The notes beneath the pieces are model-generated. The model was not told where the DNA came from and ran no database searches. It saw only the letters and a list, made by a program, of their open reading frames with translations. From assembly GCA_958427895.1 (NCBI GenBank), contig CAUADW010000020.1:1-26953 (forward strand): 26,953 nt of DNA, in the 5' to 3' direction. Within the stretch, counting starts at the first letter, position 1. Every line of letters starts with the position of its first letter. This stretch comes from an uncultured Collinsella sp. Its GTDB lineage: Bacteria; Actinomycetota; Coriobacteriia; Coriobacteriales; Coriobacteriaceae. A program made the translations under genes and the position numbers. This document shows, in pieces, positions 14,855 to 23,208 of this stretch.

Positions 14855-15114
14855 TAGTAAGCCTCCGCCGGGTTGGTGGTCAGCTGGTCTTCTTCGACCA
14901 GCTCGGACATGGCATTAACAAGCTCGAGCGTTTCCTGTGCTTCCTGCTCGTCGACAATCTGGATGCCAAAGCCGGCGTGTACGAGAATATAGTCGCCAAC
15001 CTGCGCCGTCGGCACGAGTCGCAGCGACACGGGGCGCTCGATGCCCATCATGTCGACGGTGGCCTTGAGGTCGTCGTCGCGTTTGACTACTTTACCGGGA
15101 ACGGCAAGGCACAT
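14854..15114 (-). CDS. hypC: Hydrogenase maturation chaperone HypC
   Basis: 86 aa. Begins MCLAVPGKV, the HypC/HupF signature whose Cys2 carries the Fe(CN)2CO unit with HypD and binds the hydrogenase large subunit. The small OB-like domain (residues 1-60) is followed by an acidic tail. AAAGGGGAAC precedes the ATG. It lies 131 nt downstream of hypF; its stop overlaps the hypD start. Confidence 0.96.
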   Translation of the reverse strand: MCLAVPGKVVKRDDDLKATVDMMGIERPVSLRLVPTAQVGDYILVHAGFGIQIVDEQEAQETLELVNAMSELVEEDQLTTNPAEAY

Positions 15115-15245
15115 ATTGTTCCCCTTTTATACGCTTTGCGCTGGACGGGCGCTCAATAATCCATCAGTTGATGGTAGCGCTCGCGGGCGCTGCGGGCAAA
15201 CGCGCTACACCTGTGAGACGGCGGCTTGCGGGCTGGCCGAACAGC

Positions 15246-17717
15246 CTATTGTGGCGCGACCTGTGCGAGGCGAGTGCGTGCGACTGCTGCCTGACCGTAG
15301 GCGATGCAGCCGTCATTGACGGGTACGGTGTGGGGGACAAGGACAGTAAAGCCTGCGCTTTTGAGCTCGCGGGTGAGAAGCTGAAGCAGAAGTCGGTTCA
15401 TGAACACGCCGCCCGAGAGCGCGACGGTGTCGATGCCCTCGTGCACGCAGGTATCGCTGGCGATGCGCGCCGAGGAGCGCGCGACGGCGACATGGAAATC
15501 GAGTGCGAGCCTGTCGGCGGGCGCTCCGGCTTCAATTCCTCCCAAAAGTGCCTCAAAGAGCGCTTTCTGGTCCAGAACATAGGGGCCGTCCAGCCACGAT
15601 GGGCCAGATGCGAAATAGCCGGCGTTGTCGTCGGGAAAATGGGCGATTTCGTTGTCGAGCGCGCGCCAGGCGGCGGCTTCGAGTTCTATGGCGGGTTCGC
15701 CCTCGTAGGTTGCCTTGTCGCAGATGCCCAGAATTGCTGCCGCGGCATCAAAGAGACGCCCCATGCTGCTGGTACGCGGGCTGTTGATGCCGCGCTCGAT
15801 CATGGTGGCTGTCACGCTGCGCGTTTGTTCGTCGAGGCTGTCCAAAAGCCGAGCGGCACCTGGGTGCTCGAGCAGGCCGAGCTCACTGAGCAGGGCGAAG
15901 GCGTTGCGGCGGGCGTCGCGCACGGAGGCCGCCCCACCGGGGAGCGCCCAGGTGCGCAAATGCGCGGCGCGCTCAAAGCCGCCAAGGCTGGCAACAAGAA
16001 ACTCGCCGCCCCAAATGGTCCCATCGGTGCCGGCGCCGGTGCCGTCAAAGGCGATGCCAAGGACGCGCGCGTCGGTTGTAAGCTGGCTCGCGGCGATGGC
16101 CTCGGCCATTACGCTCGCGATATGCGCATGATGGTGCTGCACCTCGACGAGCGGCAGATTGCATTTTCGCGCCTGCTCGCGCGCCCACTGGCCCGATAGA
16201 TAGCTGGGGTGTAAATCGCAGGCCAAGGCGGCGGGCGCCAAGTCAAAGAGATCTTCCAAGCGCGTGCGCGCGGCGTTCCAGGCATCGAAGGTCCCGCCGT
16301 TTTCAACATCGCCGATATGCTGCGACACAAAACAGATCGCCTCGCCGTTCGTCCCTTCACGCGTGAGCGTAATCGTGGCCTTTTGTTGCGGCCCGCAGGC
16401 GAGTACGCAGGACGGAGCGCCGTCGAGCGCCGGCAACGGCAGCGGCTGGGGTGCATATCCACGAGCGCGGCGAACGGGCATAACGGCGCCGTCGACCACG
16501 CGCACCACGGAATCGTCATAGCGCGAGAGAATCGCTCGATCGTTGCCGAGCAGCGCGTCGGCAATGCCGGCGGCAACGAGGCGCTCCCAGGCAAGATCGT
16601 CATCGGTCTCGATGGGCTCTTCGCTCAGGTTGCCGCTGGTCATGACGAGCGCGTGCATACCGTGTGACGCGGCAGCTGCAAGCAGAAGATGCTGAAGCGG
16701 GGTGTAGGGGAGCATAACGCCAAGCTCGGGCAGGTCGCGCGCGACGGACGGTGCGAGTACGAGGGCGTCGGAAGAATCGCCGTCGTTCCCGCAAACAGCC
16801 CGCCGGCGCAGCAGCACGATGGGGCGGATACTGCCGGCGAGCAGATCGCGTTCAGCATCGTCGATATGGCACAGGCGCCCGGCATCGGCAAGACTGCGCA
16901 CCATGACGGCAAGCGGCTTATTGCTGCGACGCTTGCGACGGCGCAGCTCGGCCACCGCCTGCTCGTTGGCAGCGTCACAGGATAGATGGAATCCGCCCAG
17001 GCCCTTGATGGCGACGATGCCACCGCTGGCCAGCAGCTCAACGCAGCGCTCGATGATAGCGTCGCTGGCCTCGCGTGTGGTGCCGACGGCCGGTGTCGCG
17101 GACGAATTCCCGCACGCATCGCTGTTTACAGCCTCGCGCCACGTAATATGCGGCCCGCAATCAAAGCAGGCATCGGGTTGCGCGTGAAAACGCCGGTCGA
17201 GTGGGTCGGCATACTCCGCGGCACACTTGGGACACATGGGGAAACGGTCCATCGATGTGGCCGCTCGGTCATAAGGCAGCGATCGGATGATGGTAAAGCG
17301 TGGGCCGCAGTTGGTGCAGTTGATAAAGGGGTAGTGATAGCGTCGGTCGGCGGGATCGAACAACTCGCGCAGACAATCGTCGCAGGTGGCGATATCGGGC
17401 GAGACGAGCGTCGTGTGCGCGGTCTGGTCCTGCGACGCCACAATGTGAAAGCCCTGCTCATCGGCAGTGCTCCAGCCGCCAGGCTCCAAATCCGCAATAT
17501 CGACTCGCTCAACGCGGGCCGCCGCGGGCGCATGCTCAGAAAGCGCGGCAACAAAAGCATCGAGCGCATCGGCCGGAGCGTGCGCCTCGATATGCACGCC
17601 GTCGCCCGCGTTGAGCACCCAGCCGCAAATGTCGTGCGCCATGGCCTCGCGATACACAAACGGTCGCATGCCAACGCCCTGCACAATGCCCGTTACATGG
17701 ATATGCGCATGTCGCAT
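15246..17717 (-). CDS. hypF: Carbamoyltransferase HypF
   Basis: 823 aa, slightly longer than common HypF. Makes carbamoyl-AMP from carbamoyl phosphate and ATP and transfers the carbamoyl group to the HypE cysteine. Domain order is visible: acylphosphatase (about 1-90, GIVQGVGMRPFVYR), two zinc-finger repeats (CDDC..CTNC and CPKC..CFDC, about 108-185), YrdC-like domain (about 210-400), and a Kae1-like domain with VEVQHHHAHIASV and the final VNDGCIAYGQA. ATG at 17715-17717 has AAGGAGGG upstream; an earlier in-frame methionine lacks one. It starts 29 nt after nikR. Confidence 0.96.
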   Translation of the reverse strand: MRHAHIHVTGIVQGVGMRPFVYREAMAHDICGWVLNAGDGVHIEAHAPADALDAFVAALSEHAPAAARVERVDIADLEPGGWSTADEQGFHIVASQDQTAHTTLVSPDIATCDDCLRELFDPADRRYHYPFINCTNCGPRFTIIRSLPYDRAATSMDRFPMCPKCAAEYADPLDRRFHAQPDACFDCGPHITWREAVNSDACGNSSATPAVGTTREASDAIIERCVELLASGGIVAIKGLGGFHLSCDAANEQAVAELRRRKRRSNKPLAVMVRSLADAGRLCHIDDAERDLLAGSIRPIVLLRRRAVCGNDGDSSDALVLAPSVARDLPELGVMLPYTPLQHLLLAAAASHGMHALVMTSGNLSEEPIETDDDLAWERLVAAGIADALLGNDRAILSRYDDSVVRVVDGAVMPVRRARGYAPQPLPLPALDGAPSCVLACGPQQKATITLTREGTNGEAICFVSQHIGDVENGGTFDAWNAARTRLEDLFDLAPAALACDLHPSYLSGQWAREQARKCNLPLVEVQHHHAHIASVMAEAIAASQLTTDARVLGIAFDGTGAGTDGTIWGGEFLVASLGGFERAAHLRTWALPGGAASVRDARRNAFALLSELGLLEHPGAARLLDSLDEQTRSVTATMIERGINSPRTSSMGRLFDAAAAILGICDKATYEGEPAIELEAAAWRALDNEIAHFPDDNAGYFASGPSWLDGPYVLDQKALFEALLGGIEAGAPADRLALDFHVAVARSSARIASDTCVHEGIDTVALSGGVFMNRLLLQLLTRELKSAGFTVLVPHTVPVNDGCIAYGQAAVARTRLAQVAPQ

Positions 17718-17746
17718 GCGACCCTCCTTCGTTGAAATGTGTGCTG

Positions 17747-18259
17747 TTACAGCCCCAGGCTCTGCTTGGTGGCGGCGCACGTGAGCTCGCCGTGCTTAAC
17801 GCCGCGCAGGCCCAGCAGGCGGTCGGCTAGTTCGTAGACGCGCTCGCCGCGACCCTTGAGTGCCAGGATTTCCAAGCAGTTGTGGTGATCCAAATGCACG
17901 TGCATCGTCGATACGATCTCGTCGGTGTAGTCGTGCTGCACCTCGTCCAGGCGGCGCGTCAGATCGCCGGTGTGATGGTCGTAGATCATGGTGAGCGACC
18001 CGATAACGTGCTCATCGGGCGTGCGCATCTGCTCTTTGGCGATTGAGGCGCGAATCAAATCGCGCACGGCCTCGGAGCGGTTGGCCACGTCGCCGCGGCG
18101 CCCGATCTGCTCGTCAAAACGGCGCAGCAGGTCGTCGGGTGCGGTAACCGAAAAACGGACCAGCTCGGAGCCGGAGCCACTACAGTGGCAGCCCGTGTCA
18201 CCGTCCGCCCCGTGCGGATGCTCGTGCTCGTACCCGCAGCAGTGCTCGTGTTCGGCCAC
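17747..18259 (-). CDS. nikR: NikR nickel-responsive regulator with His/Cys-rich N-terminus
   Basis: 170 aa, GTG start (18257-18259) one base after the preceding stop. The core matches NikR: an N-terminal ribbon-helix-helix (about 33-75, beginning LVRFSVTAPDDLLRRFDEQI) and a C-terminal ACT-like nickel-binding domain whose ligands lie in HVHLDHHNCLEIL. NikR binds Ni2+ and represses nickel-uptake and related genes. Unusual is the ~30-residue extension before the DNA-binding arm, with six His and four Cys (EHEHCCGYEHEHPHG, then CHC), probably an additional metal site. Common NikR proteins are 130-150 aa. Its position with hyp genes links nickel status to hydrogenase maturation; the regulated promoter was not identified. 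Confidence 0.93.
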   Translation of the reverse strand: MAEHEHCCGYEHEHPHGADGDTGCHCSGSGSELVRFSVTAPDDLLRRFDEQIGRRGDVANRSEAVRDLIRASIAKEQMRTPDEHVIGSLTMIYDHHTGDLTRRLDEVQHDYTDEIVSTMHVHLDHHNCLEILALKGRGERVYELADRLLGLRGVKHGELTCAATKQSLGL

Positions 18260-18260
18260 C

Positions 18261-18509
18261 TTACACCAGCTTCACGGAGCCGACGGAGTTGTGGTCGGCC
18301 TCGATGGCTTCCTCGTAGCCCTCGAGCGCGTCATGCGCCTCGTGGAGCGCGGCCATGGCGGCCTCGAGCTTGGCGCCGATGCGCTCCATGTCAAAATTCT
18401 CGGTCGCATGTAGCAACTGATGGCTCCATTCGTGAGCGAGCTCGATGGTGTCGTCGACCTGTTTGACGCTCATGGCAAGCTGGCTCATGTTCATTCCAAC
18501 ATCATGCAT
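18261..18509 (-). CDS. Small helical protein ahead of nikR, unknown function
   Basis: 82 aa, ATG at 18507-18509 with the strong AAAAGGAG upstream. Almost entirely helical in appearance, acidic, with regularly spaced His (HEWSHQLLH, about 26-34), possibly metal-binding. No family recognised. It ends one base before the nikR GTG, so the two are translationally coupled, and it probably heads the nikR-hypF-hypC-hypD-hypE unit. A TAAAAT at 18549-18554 on the minus strand could be its -10, but no matching -35 is present. Confidence 0.75.
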   Translation of the reverse strand: MHDVGMNMSQLAMSVKQVDDTIELAHEWSHQLLHATENFDMERIGAKLEAAMAALHEAHDALEGYEEAIEADHNSVGSVKLV

Positions 18510-18583
18510 GGGAGATCTCCTTTTGTATGGGGCAGTTCAGTGGTTCAGATTTTACTACGCCCGCTCTGCGCGCAGCTGCATAA

Positions 18584-18619
18584 GAAAACGGGTACGAGTC
18601 TGTGCGACCCGCACCCGTT
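18584..18619 (-). terminator. Hairpin terminator downstream of trxA
   Basis: On the minus strand, AACGGGTGCGGGTC and GACTCGTACCCGTT pair over 14 positions (two G-T pairs) around a 5-nt loop, followed by TTTTC. It separates the thioredoxin transcript from the nikR-hyp unit; the intervening 18620-18740 is untranslated, with no gene seen. Confidence 0.65.
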
Positions 18620-18740
18620 CACTGGGGGCTGTTTGTGCCTACCATACTATCCGTGGTTGCACTCGGTGCATCCAGAAGTCCGGCGAGCGGTGCAAAACCG
18701 CTCATGGGCGGCAGGCAGACGGCAACATGTAACAAGCGTA

Positions 18741-19061
18741 TTACAGATGCTTCTCCAGCAGCGCCTGCAGCCTCGCCTTGGGCAGAGCGCCAACCGAGCG
18801 GTCAATCTCCTCGCCGTTCTTAAACACAATCAGCGTGGGGATGCTCATGACGCCATACTTCATGGCCAGGTCCTGGTTGTCGTCGACGTTGCATTTGGCA
18901 ACGGCAAGCTTGCCCGCCAGCTCATCGGCAACCTCGTCAACGATGGGCGAGAGGGATCGACAGGGCCCGCACCACGGTGCCCAAAAATCGACCAGTACGG
19001 GCAGGCTGTCGTTAACGATGGAATCGAAGTTCTCGGGGGTAATCTGATTAATGTCAGCCAT
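18741..19061 (-). CDS. trxA: Thioredoxin
   Basis: 106 aa, from ATG at 19059-19061 with GGAGGTCACC upstream; the longer frame has no start signal. Cytoplasmic disulfide reductant. Shows the active site WCGPC (30-34), VLVDFWA before it, and the cis-proline segment MSIPTLIVF. Normal length. Its leader contains the perfect small hairpin ACGCGGC-ttg-GCCGCGT (19080-19096) shortly upstream of the ribosome binding site. The gene is divergent from the unknown gene at 19198 and is not obviously part of a larger operon. Confidence 0.96.
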   Translation of the reverse strand: MADINQITPENFDSIVNDSLPVLVDFWAPWCGPCRSLSPIVDEVADELAGKLAVAKCNVDDNQDLAMKYGVMSIPTLIVFKNGEEIDRSVGALPKARLQALLEKHL

Positions 19062-19163
19062 GGTGACCTCCATAATGCGACGCGGCTTGGCCGCGTAAAA
19101 CTCAGTACGACCGTGCTTATACCCAGCCGCCCGCAAAGCAACCACTCGCGGCCTGCTCTTTTA

Positions 19164-19169
19164 TATAAT
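19164..19169 (+). promoter_or_regulatory. -10 element of the unknown gene at 19198
   Basis: Consensus TATAAT. The ATG inside it is too close to be the start; the true ATG is at 19198, behind TTGGAGAG. No good -35 is seen at 16-18 bp. Confidence 0.55.
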
Positions 19170-19197
19170 GGTGGGCACGCAAACGATTGGAGAGCGC

Positions 19198-19773
19198 ATG
19201 CCCACGTCACAAAGCCAGAAAAAAGAAGCCATCGCCCAGGCGGCCGAGCAGGAGCTCACATCGCTTGCGGTCCGTGGCGTGCGTATCGCGGGCAACGCGT
19301 GCTCGCCGATCGTGCTGGTCAAAGGCGATTTGGACGAGGCCGAGCGCGCGGGCGGCGAGCTTGCCGCCGGCCCGGATGGCGCGGCGTTGCGCAAGGCGCT
19401 TGGGGCCATCGGCTACGCGCCCGAGGATTTTTGCGTGCTGGCAAGCGTCGCCGGCGTGGGTGACGGAGCGGTCGCGGTGGGCGAGACTCTGCCGTGTGAG
19501 CTGTTCCGCGAGGCGCTCGAGGCCTTGGACCCCGAGGCGGTGCTACTGCTCGACAACAACGCGGCCGATGCCATGCGCGAGACCTACGCCGATATGCTCG
19601 TGGCGATCGATGACTTCGACACCGCCATGCTCAAGCCCGGCCTGGTCGCCCATGTGCAGGGCCGCCGCGTGCTCGCGCTCGACGGCTTTGAGGCGGCACT
19701 CACCGACAAGGCCGCTAAGCAGCGCATGTGGGCCTATATCAAGCAGCTGACTCCGGCGGCCGCTCCGCTGTAG
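19198..19773 (+). CDS. Unknown soluble protein, 191 aa
   Basis: Starts at ATG 19198 with TTGGAGAG upstream; ends 19773. Alanine-rich, acidic, no signal peptide or membrane helix. Contains VRIAGNACSPIVLVKGD near the start, a segment about 70-90 with EDFCVLASVAGVG, and LLLDNNAADAMRETYADML around 115-135. Repeated strand-helix alternation suggests an alpha/beta fold. The general plan recalls uracil-DNA-glycosylase-like proteins, but no catalytic motif is recognisable, so no function is assigned. Divergent from trxA and convergent with the kinase gene; the 64-bp gap after it holds two direct copies of ATTGGCGCCG but no clear terminator. Confidence 0.75.
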   Translation: MPTSQSQKKEAIAQAAEQELTSLAVRGVRIAGNACSPIVLVKGDLDEAERAGGELAAGPDGAALRKALGAIGYAPEDFCVLASVAGVGDGAVAVGETLPCELFREALEALDPEAVLLLDNNAADAMRETYADMLVAIDDFDTAMLKPGLVAHVQGRRVLALDGFEAALTDKAAKQRMWAYIKQLTPAAAPL

Positions 19774-19837
19774 CGGATTGGCGCCGGTGAGCGATTGCCT
19801 GGCGGGCAAGACACGCCGCGAGATTGGCGCCGCACTT

Positions 19838-21115
19838 CTACATCACAGCGCGCAGCTCAAACCGATCGCCGTTAATGCGGAACTGACAGTTGCCGTTCAT
19901 GCGCTCCACGGCAAGTTTGATGCTCTTGGTGCCAAAGCCGTGGCCCGCATGCCGGGTCACGGGCATGCCGTCGACCATGCGCGGCGCGCGGTCAAACGTG
20001 TTGGAAACTAACAGCAGCAGCTGGCCGTCCTCTAATCGCAGGTCAAAGTCGACGAATCGCTTTCCTTGGGGTGCGGCGCTTGCGGCGGTGATAGCGTTTT
20101 CCAAGGCATTTGAGAGCACGCTAAACAGGTCGGCGTCACCTACGTGGATGGTTTCGGGTACGGCGGCGCGCAGGTTGGCGGTAATGCCGTTTCTATTGAT
20201 ATCCGAGTTAAATGACGAAAGCGCGATGTTTACGGTCTCGTTGGCGCAGAAGCGGCGTACGGCGGTGCGATCGCCGGCTTCGCAGAGTTCATCGATGCGT
20301 TTGAGCGCCTCGTCGGTGTGGCCCTCCTCAATTAAAGCGGCCAGGCCGCGTAGGAAGTGGCGCATATCGTGGCGAAGAATCGACAGCTCGCGCCCAGATT
20401 GACGCCAAGCCTCGAGCTCTTTGATGGCGGCGCTGTCGCGGGTTTCGAGCATCCAGCGCTCTCGCTCGGCGGTTTCCTTTTCTTCGTATTCGCGTAGGTA
20501 AACGGCAAGAAACATAAGATAGAAGGCACAGAGCGCAAATGCCAAAAACTCAACCGTCACCACCGAGCCCGAGTGGAACAGCGTGGTGTAGACGTTGGTG
20601 GCATAGTCAAAGACGTAATAGACGAGCGGCAGGATTAAAAGGATGCCCAGCTCGGTGGTGCTTTTAATCGCCAAGCGTGGACCGATGTCGCCGGCCCAAT
20701 GCAACAGGACGGCAAAGACGGCGAGTGTGGTCGCGATACGCGCCAGATAGTACGCGATCTGCGAGTCGGTTGCGGCAAAGGCGGCGATGCCCATCCAATT
20801 GCTGAACTGGCAGCTCAGATAAGCACTCGTAATGCCGAGCGCGGCAAGCAGCGGGCTCAGGCGGTAGCGCGCGCACAAATAGATGACGAGCGGCAGATGC
20901 ACGACGAGCGGATATACCTGGCGGGCAAAAAGCTCGCCGCCGACGGCATTGGCGAGGCCAAATGCGCATCCGGTTACGGCGCCGACCAGCACCAGTTCAA
21001 GCGCATGACGCCGGTTGATCTCGACACCGCACAGCGCCGCCGAGGCAAAGACGCCAAAGAGCAGCGTCGTGGCGTGGTGGATTGCCCAAAGGATCATTTC
21101 GACTGGGGAGACCAT
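19838..21115 (-). CDS. GHKL sensor histidine kinase, AgrC-like
   Basis: 425 aa from ATG 21113-21115, which overlaps the stop of the response-regulator frame by one base. About six hydrophobic helices fill residues 1-210, followed by a coiled-coil-like charged stretch (EYEEKETAERERW). The H-box is ILRHDMRHFLRGL, where the His of RHDMRH is the phosphorylation site, as in AgrC/ComD kinases. The ATPase domain shows the N-box SNALENAITAA and G-box GHGFGTKSIKLAVERMNG. Such kinases often sense peptides at the membrane; no pheromone gene is visible here. It pairs with the LytTR regulator just upstream. Confidence 0.9.
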   Translation of the reverse strand: MVSPVEMILWAIHHATTLLFGVFASAALCGVEINRRHALELVLVGAVTGCAFGLANAVGGELFARQVYPLVVHLPLVIYLCARYRLSPLLAALGITSAYLSCQFSNWMGIAAFAATDSQIAYYLARIATTLAVFAVLLHWAGDIGPRLAIKSTTELGILLILPLVYYVFDYATNVYTTLFHSGSVVTVEFLAFALCAFYLMFLAVYLREYEEKETAERERWMLETRDSAAIKELEAWRQSGRELSILRHDMRHFLRGLAALIEEGHTDEALKRIDELCEAGDRTAVRRFCANETVNIALSSFNSDINRNGITANLRAAVPETIHVGDADLFSVLSNALENAITAASAAPQGKRFVDFDLRLEDGQLLLLVSNTFDRAPRMVDGMPVTRHAGHGFGTKSIKLAVERMNGNCQFRINGDRFELRAVM

Positions 21116-21835
21116 CAGCGCTGTCCGCCCTCGAAACGCACCGCAAAGTAGGCGTCTTGGAACCCCTGCTTGCTGCTGCGCGACAGTGGAATGCACGCGC
21201 CGGAGCGCATGACGATGTCCGTGCGATCGAAGTGGTCGATGTTGCGCAAGTTGACCTGGTAGCTACGGTGGCATTTAAAGAAGGTGGCATTTTGCGCCAA
21301 ACGGTCCTCGACGCTGCGGAACGACTCGAGTGCCTCGATATCGCGTCCGTCGCGCAGGTGGAAGACCACGTGCTTGTTGCGCGCCTCGGCATATTCGATG
21401 TCGGACAGGCGCAGGGCGTGGTAGCCAAAGGAAGTTTTGATCACGAGCTCGTCGGTTGCCGCCGGGCGCATGCTCGAAAGCTCGTTAAGTAACTGCGCCA
21501 GGCGTTCGTAAGTCACGGGCTTGAGCAGATAGTCGAAAGCACGGACCTCGTAGGACTCCAGTGCGAACTCGGGCGACGAGGTGAGGAACACCAGGCGCAC
21601 GGCGGTATCGGCCTGGCGCAATTCGCGCGGTGTCCATGCCGTTGACGAGCGGCATGATCATGTCGAGCAGAATGATGTCGGCGCGCGATGCGGCATGGCG
21701 GGCCAGCAGGTCCTCGCCGCGTGTGACGAGCGCAACATCGACCGCCGTGCCCGTCTCGGTCGACCAACGGTCGATCATCCGGTGCAGTCTATCTAGAAAA
21801 GCGACATCATCGTCGCAGGCAATAATCTTGAGCAT
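21115..21835 (-). pseudogene. LytTR-family response regulator, frameshifted
   Basis: The gene starts at ATG 21833-21835 (AAGGGGGCC upstream) with a receiver domain: acidic cluster CDDD (7-10), phospho-acceptor Asp58 in IILLDMIMPL. After GMDTAR the frame breaks at about 21623-21630, and the rest (TSSPEF, the conserved Lys of YLLKPV, then a LytTR DNA-binding domain to the stop at 21115-21117) continues in another frame. Adding two bases in the GC tract CGCGCG restores DTARELRQADTAV and gives 240 aa, exactly the usual length. It would be AgrA-like, binding DNA through LytTR and controlled by the coupled kinase. The break could be a real mutation, a phase-variable tract or a sequencing error; the remainder is undamaged, which favours a recent or technical event. 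Confidence 0.85.
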
Positions 21836-22042
21836 TCGGCCCCCTTAAGTAGTTCGATTTTGCCACATCGGGTACGCGCCGCTTGCGGGGGTGCGGACCG
21901 TTTGCGCCCCACGGCGTGCAACTCGCGCCAAGCGGTATTGCGGTGGCGAAAGATGCCTCCTGCGCCATCGAGAGCTCAGCTATCCTCAGCTTGCCAGTTC
22001 GAATATGGACCTGCCACATGATTGAATCTTTATTTCAACTTT

Positions 22043-22086
22043 ACACCTAGGTTTACAGCTGTCTTGTCAGCTGTAAACCTAGGTGT
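22043..22086. promoter_or_regulatory. Perfect 19-bp inverted repeat, likely NiaR operator of the nad operon
   Basis: Arms at 22043-22061 (ACACCTAGGTTTACAGCTG) and 22068-22086 are perfectly complementary, 6 nt apart. The right arm occupies exactly the -35/-10 spacer of the candidate nadA promoter. The operon encodes a NiaR-type repressor as its last gene, so this is the natural operator candidate. If transcribed, it would also fold as a strong hairpin, but the promoter lies within it. Confidence 0.7.
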
Positions 22087-22092
22087 CATACT
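22064..22092 (+). promoter_or_regulatory. Candidate nadA promoter
   Basis: -35 TTGTCA (22064-22069, 5/6), 17-bp spacer, -10 CATACT (22087-22092, 4/6). The start would be near 22099, about 29 nt before the nadA ATG. Overlaps the inverted repeat. Confidence 0.55.
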
Positions 22093-22127
22093 AAAGCCCC
22101 AAGATTCGCCAAAAGAGAGGGGCCTTG

Positions 22128-23153
22128 ATGGCACAGAGCGCGAACATGGATGCGTCGGAGCTTGCACGCGACATTGCGGCCGGCTTGGCATCGGCAACGA
22201 CGGCAACGGAGCGTGCGGCACTGGTGCCCGCAGAGCTCGTCGAGGCCATTCAGCAACTAAAAACCCAACGTGACGCGGTGATCCTGGCGCACTATTACGT
22301 GGCGCCCGAGGTCCAAGCCGTTGCCGATTACGTCGGCGATAGCTTCTACCTGGCAAAGCTCGCCAAGAGCCTGCCGCAGCAGACCATCGTGTTGTGCGGC
22401 GTGGAGTTTATGGGCGAGAGCGCCAAGCTGCTCAATCCCACTAAGACCGTGCTGCTGCCCGAGCCGGGCGCAGACTGTCCCATGGCGCACATGGTCAAGC
22501 GCGAGACGGTTGACGCGGCGCGCGCCGAGTACGGCGACGACCTGGCCGTGGTGTGCTACGTCAACTCCACGGTCGAGATCAAGAGCTGGAGCGACGTGTG
22601 CGTCACCAGTTCCAACGCCGTTAAGATCGTGTCCGAGCTGCCGCAGCAGCATATCCTGTTCATTCCCGACCAAAACCTGGGACGCTTCGTAGCCGAGCAG
22701 GTGCCGCAAAAGCACGTCATCCTCAACAACGGCTACTGCCCACGCCATCACATCATCACCGTCGAGCAGATCGTCGACGCGACGGAGGCCCACCCCGACG
22801 CGCTCGTGCTGGCGCATCCTGAGTGCAAGGCCGACGTTCTGGCCGAGGCCGACTACATCGGCTCCACCGCCGGCATCATCAAGTATGCCGAGGAGTCCGA
22901 CGCGAGCGAGTTCATTATCGTGACGGTCCGCGGCGTGCTCTACGAGCTCGAGCGCCGCTGCCAGGGCACCGGCAAGAAGTTCTATTTCCCCGCGGTGCAG
23001 CCCACCTGCGTCAACATGGACCTCATCACGCTCGAAAAGCTCGTGCGCTGCCTGGAGACGGGCGAGGGCGAGGTGCAGATCGGCGTCTCGGACGAGGCAG
23101 CCGACCAGGCCAAGCTCACGCTCGACCGTATGCTCGAGTACGCAGCACGCTAG
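22128..23153 (+). CDS. nadA: Quinolinate synthase NadA
   Basis: 341 aa from ATG 22128, with GAGAGGGG upstream. Condenses iminoaspartate with dihydroxyacetone phosphate to quinolinate, using a [4Fe-4S] cluster. The likely cluster cysteines are in VLCGVEFM, AHPECKAD and PTCVNMD. Other family blocks are present: ILAHYYVAPEVQ, ADYVGDSFYLAKLA, CYVNST and IPDQNLGRF, ADYIGSTAGIIKYA. First gene of nadA-nadB-nadC-niaR. Confidence 0.96.
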   Translation: MAQSANMDASELARDIAAGLASATTATERAALVPAELVEAIQQLKTQRDAVILAHYYVAPEVQAVADYVGDSFYLAKLAKSLPQQTIVLCGVEFMGESAKLLNPTKTVLLPEPGADCPMAHMVKRETVDAARAEYGDDLAVVCYVNSTVEIKSWSDVCVTSSNAVKIVSELPQQHILFIPDQNLGRFVAEQVPQKHVILNNGYCPRHHIITVEQIVDATEAHPDALVLAHPECKADVLAEADYIGSTAGIIKYAEESDASEFIIVTVRGVLYELERRCQGTGKKFYFPAVQPTCVNMDLITLEKLVRCLETGEGEVQIGVSDEAADQAKLTLDRMLEYAAR

Positions 23154-23163
23154 AACAATGTTG

Positions 23164-23184
23164 CATGAGGGACGGTCCCTTATG
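23164..23184. repeat. Small palindrome between nadA and nadB
   Basis: ATGAGGGAC-g-GTCCCTTAT forms a 9-bp near-perfect hairpin (one mismatch or wobble) centred on 23174, inside the 55-nt gap between nadA and nadB and just upstream of the nadB ribosome binding site. Could affect relative expression or messenger stability. Confidence 0.5.
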
Positions 23185-23208
23185 TCACATTCAAGGGAGA
23201 GGATTCCT

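Larger units (their letters stand above)
21836..22127. other. 292-bp divergent region between regulator gene and nadA
   Basis: Left end holds the ribosome binding site of the minus-strand response regulator. 21850-22020 is GC-rich to mixed sequence with no gene or convincing promoter. The right part holds the nad operator and promoter. Confidence 0.5.

Noticed and set aside
15153..15245. In-frame open stretch of ~30 codons after the hypF TAG, ending at TGA
   Set aside because: HypF already ends with its usual C-terminal sequence; no ribosome binding site or readthrough signal is evident.
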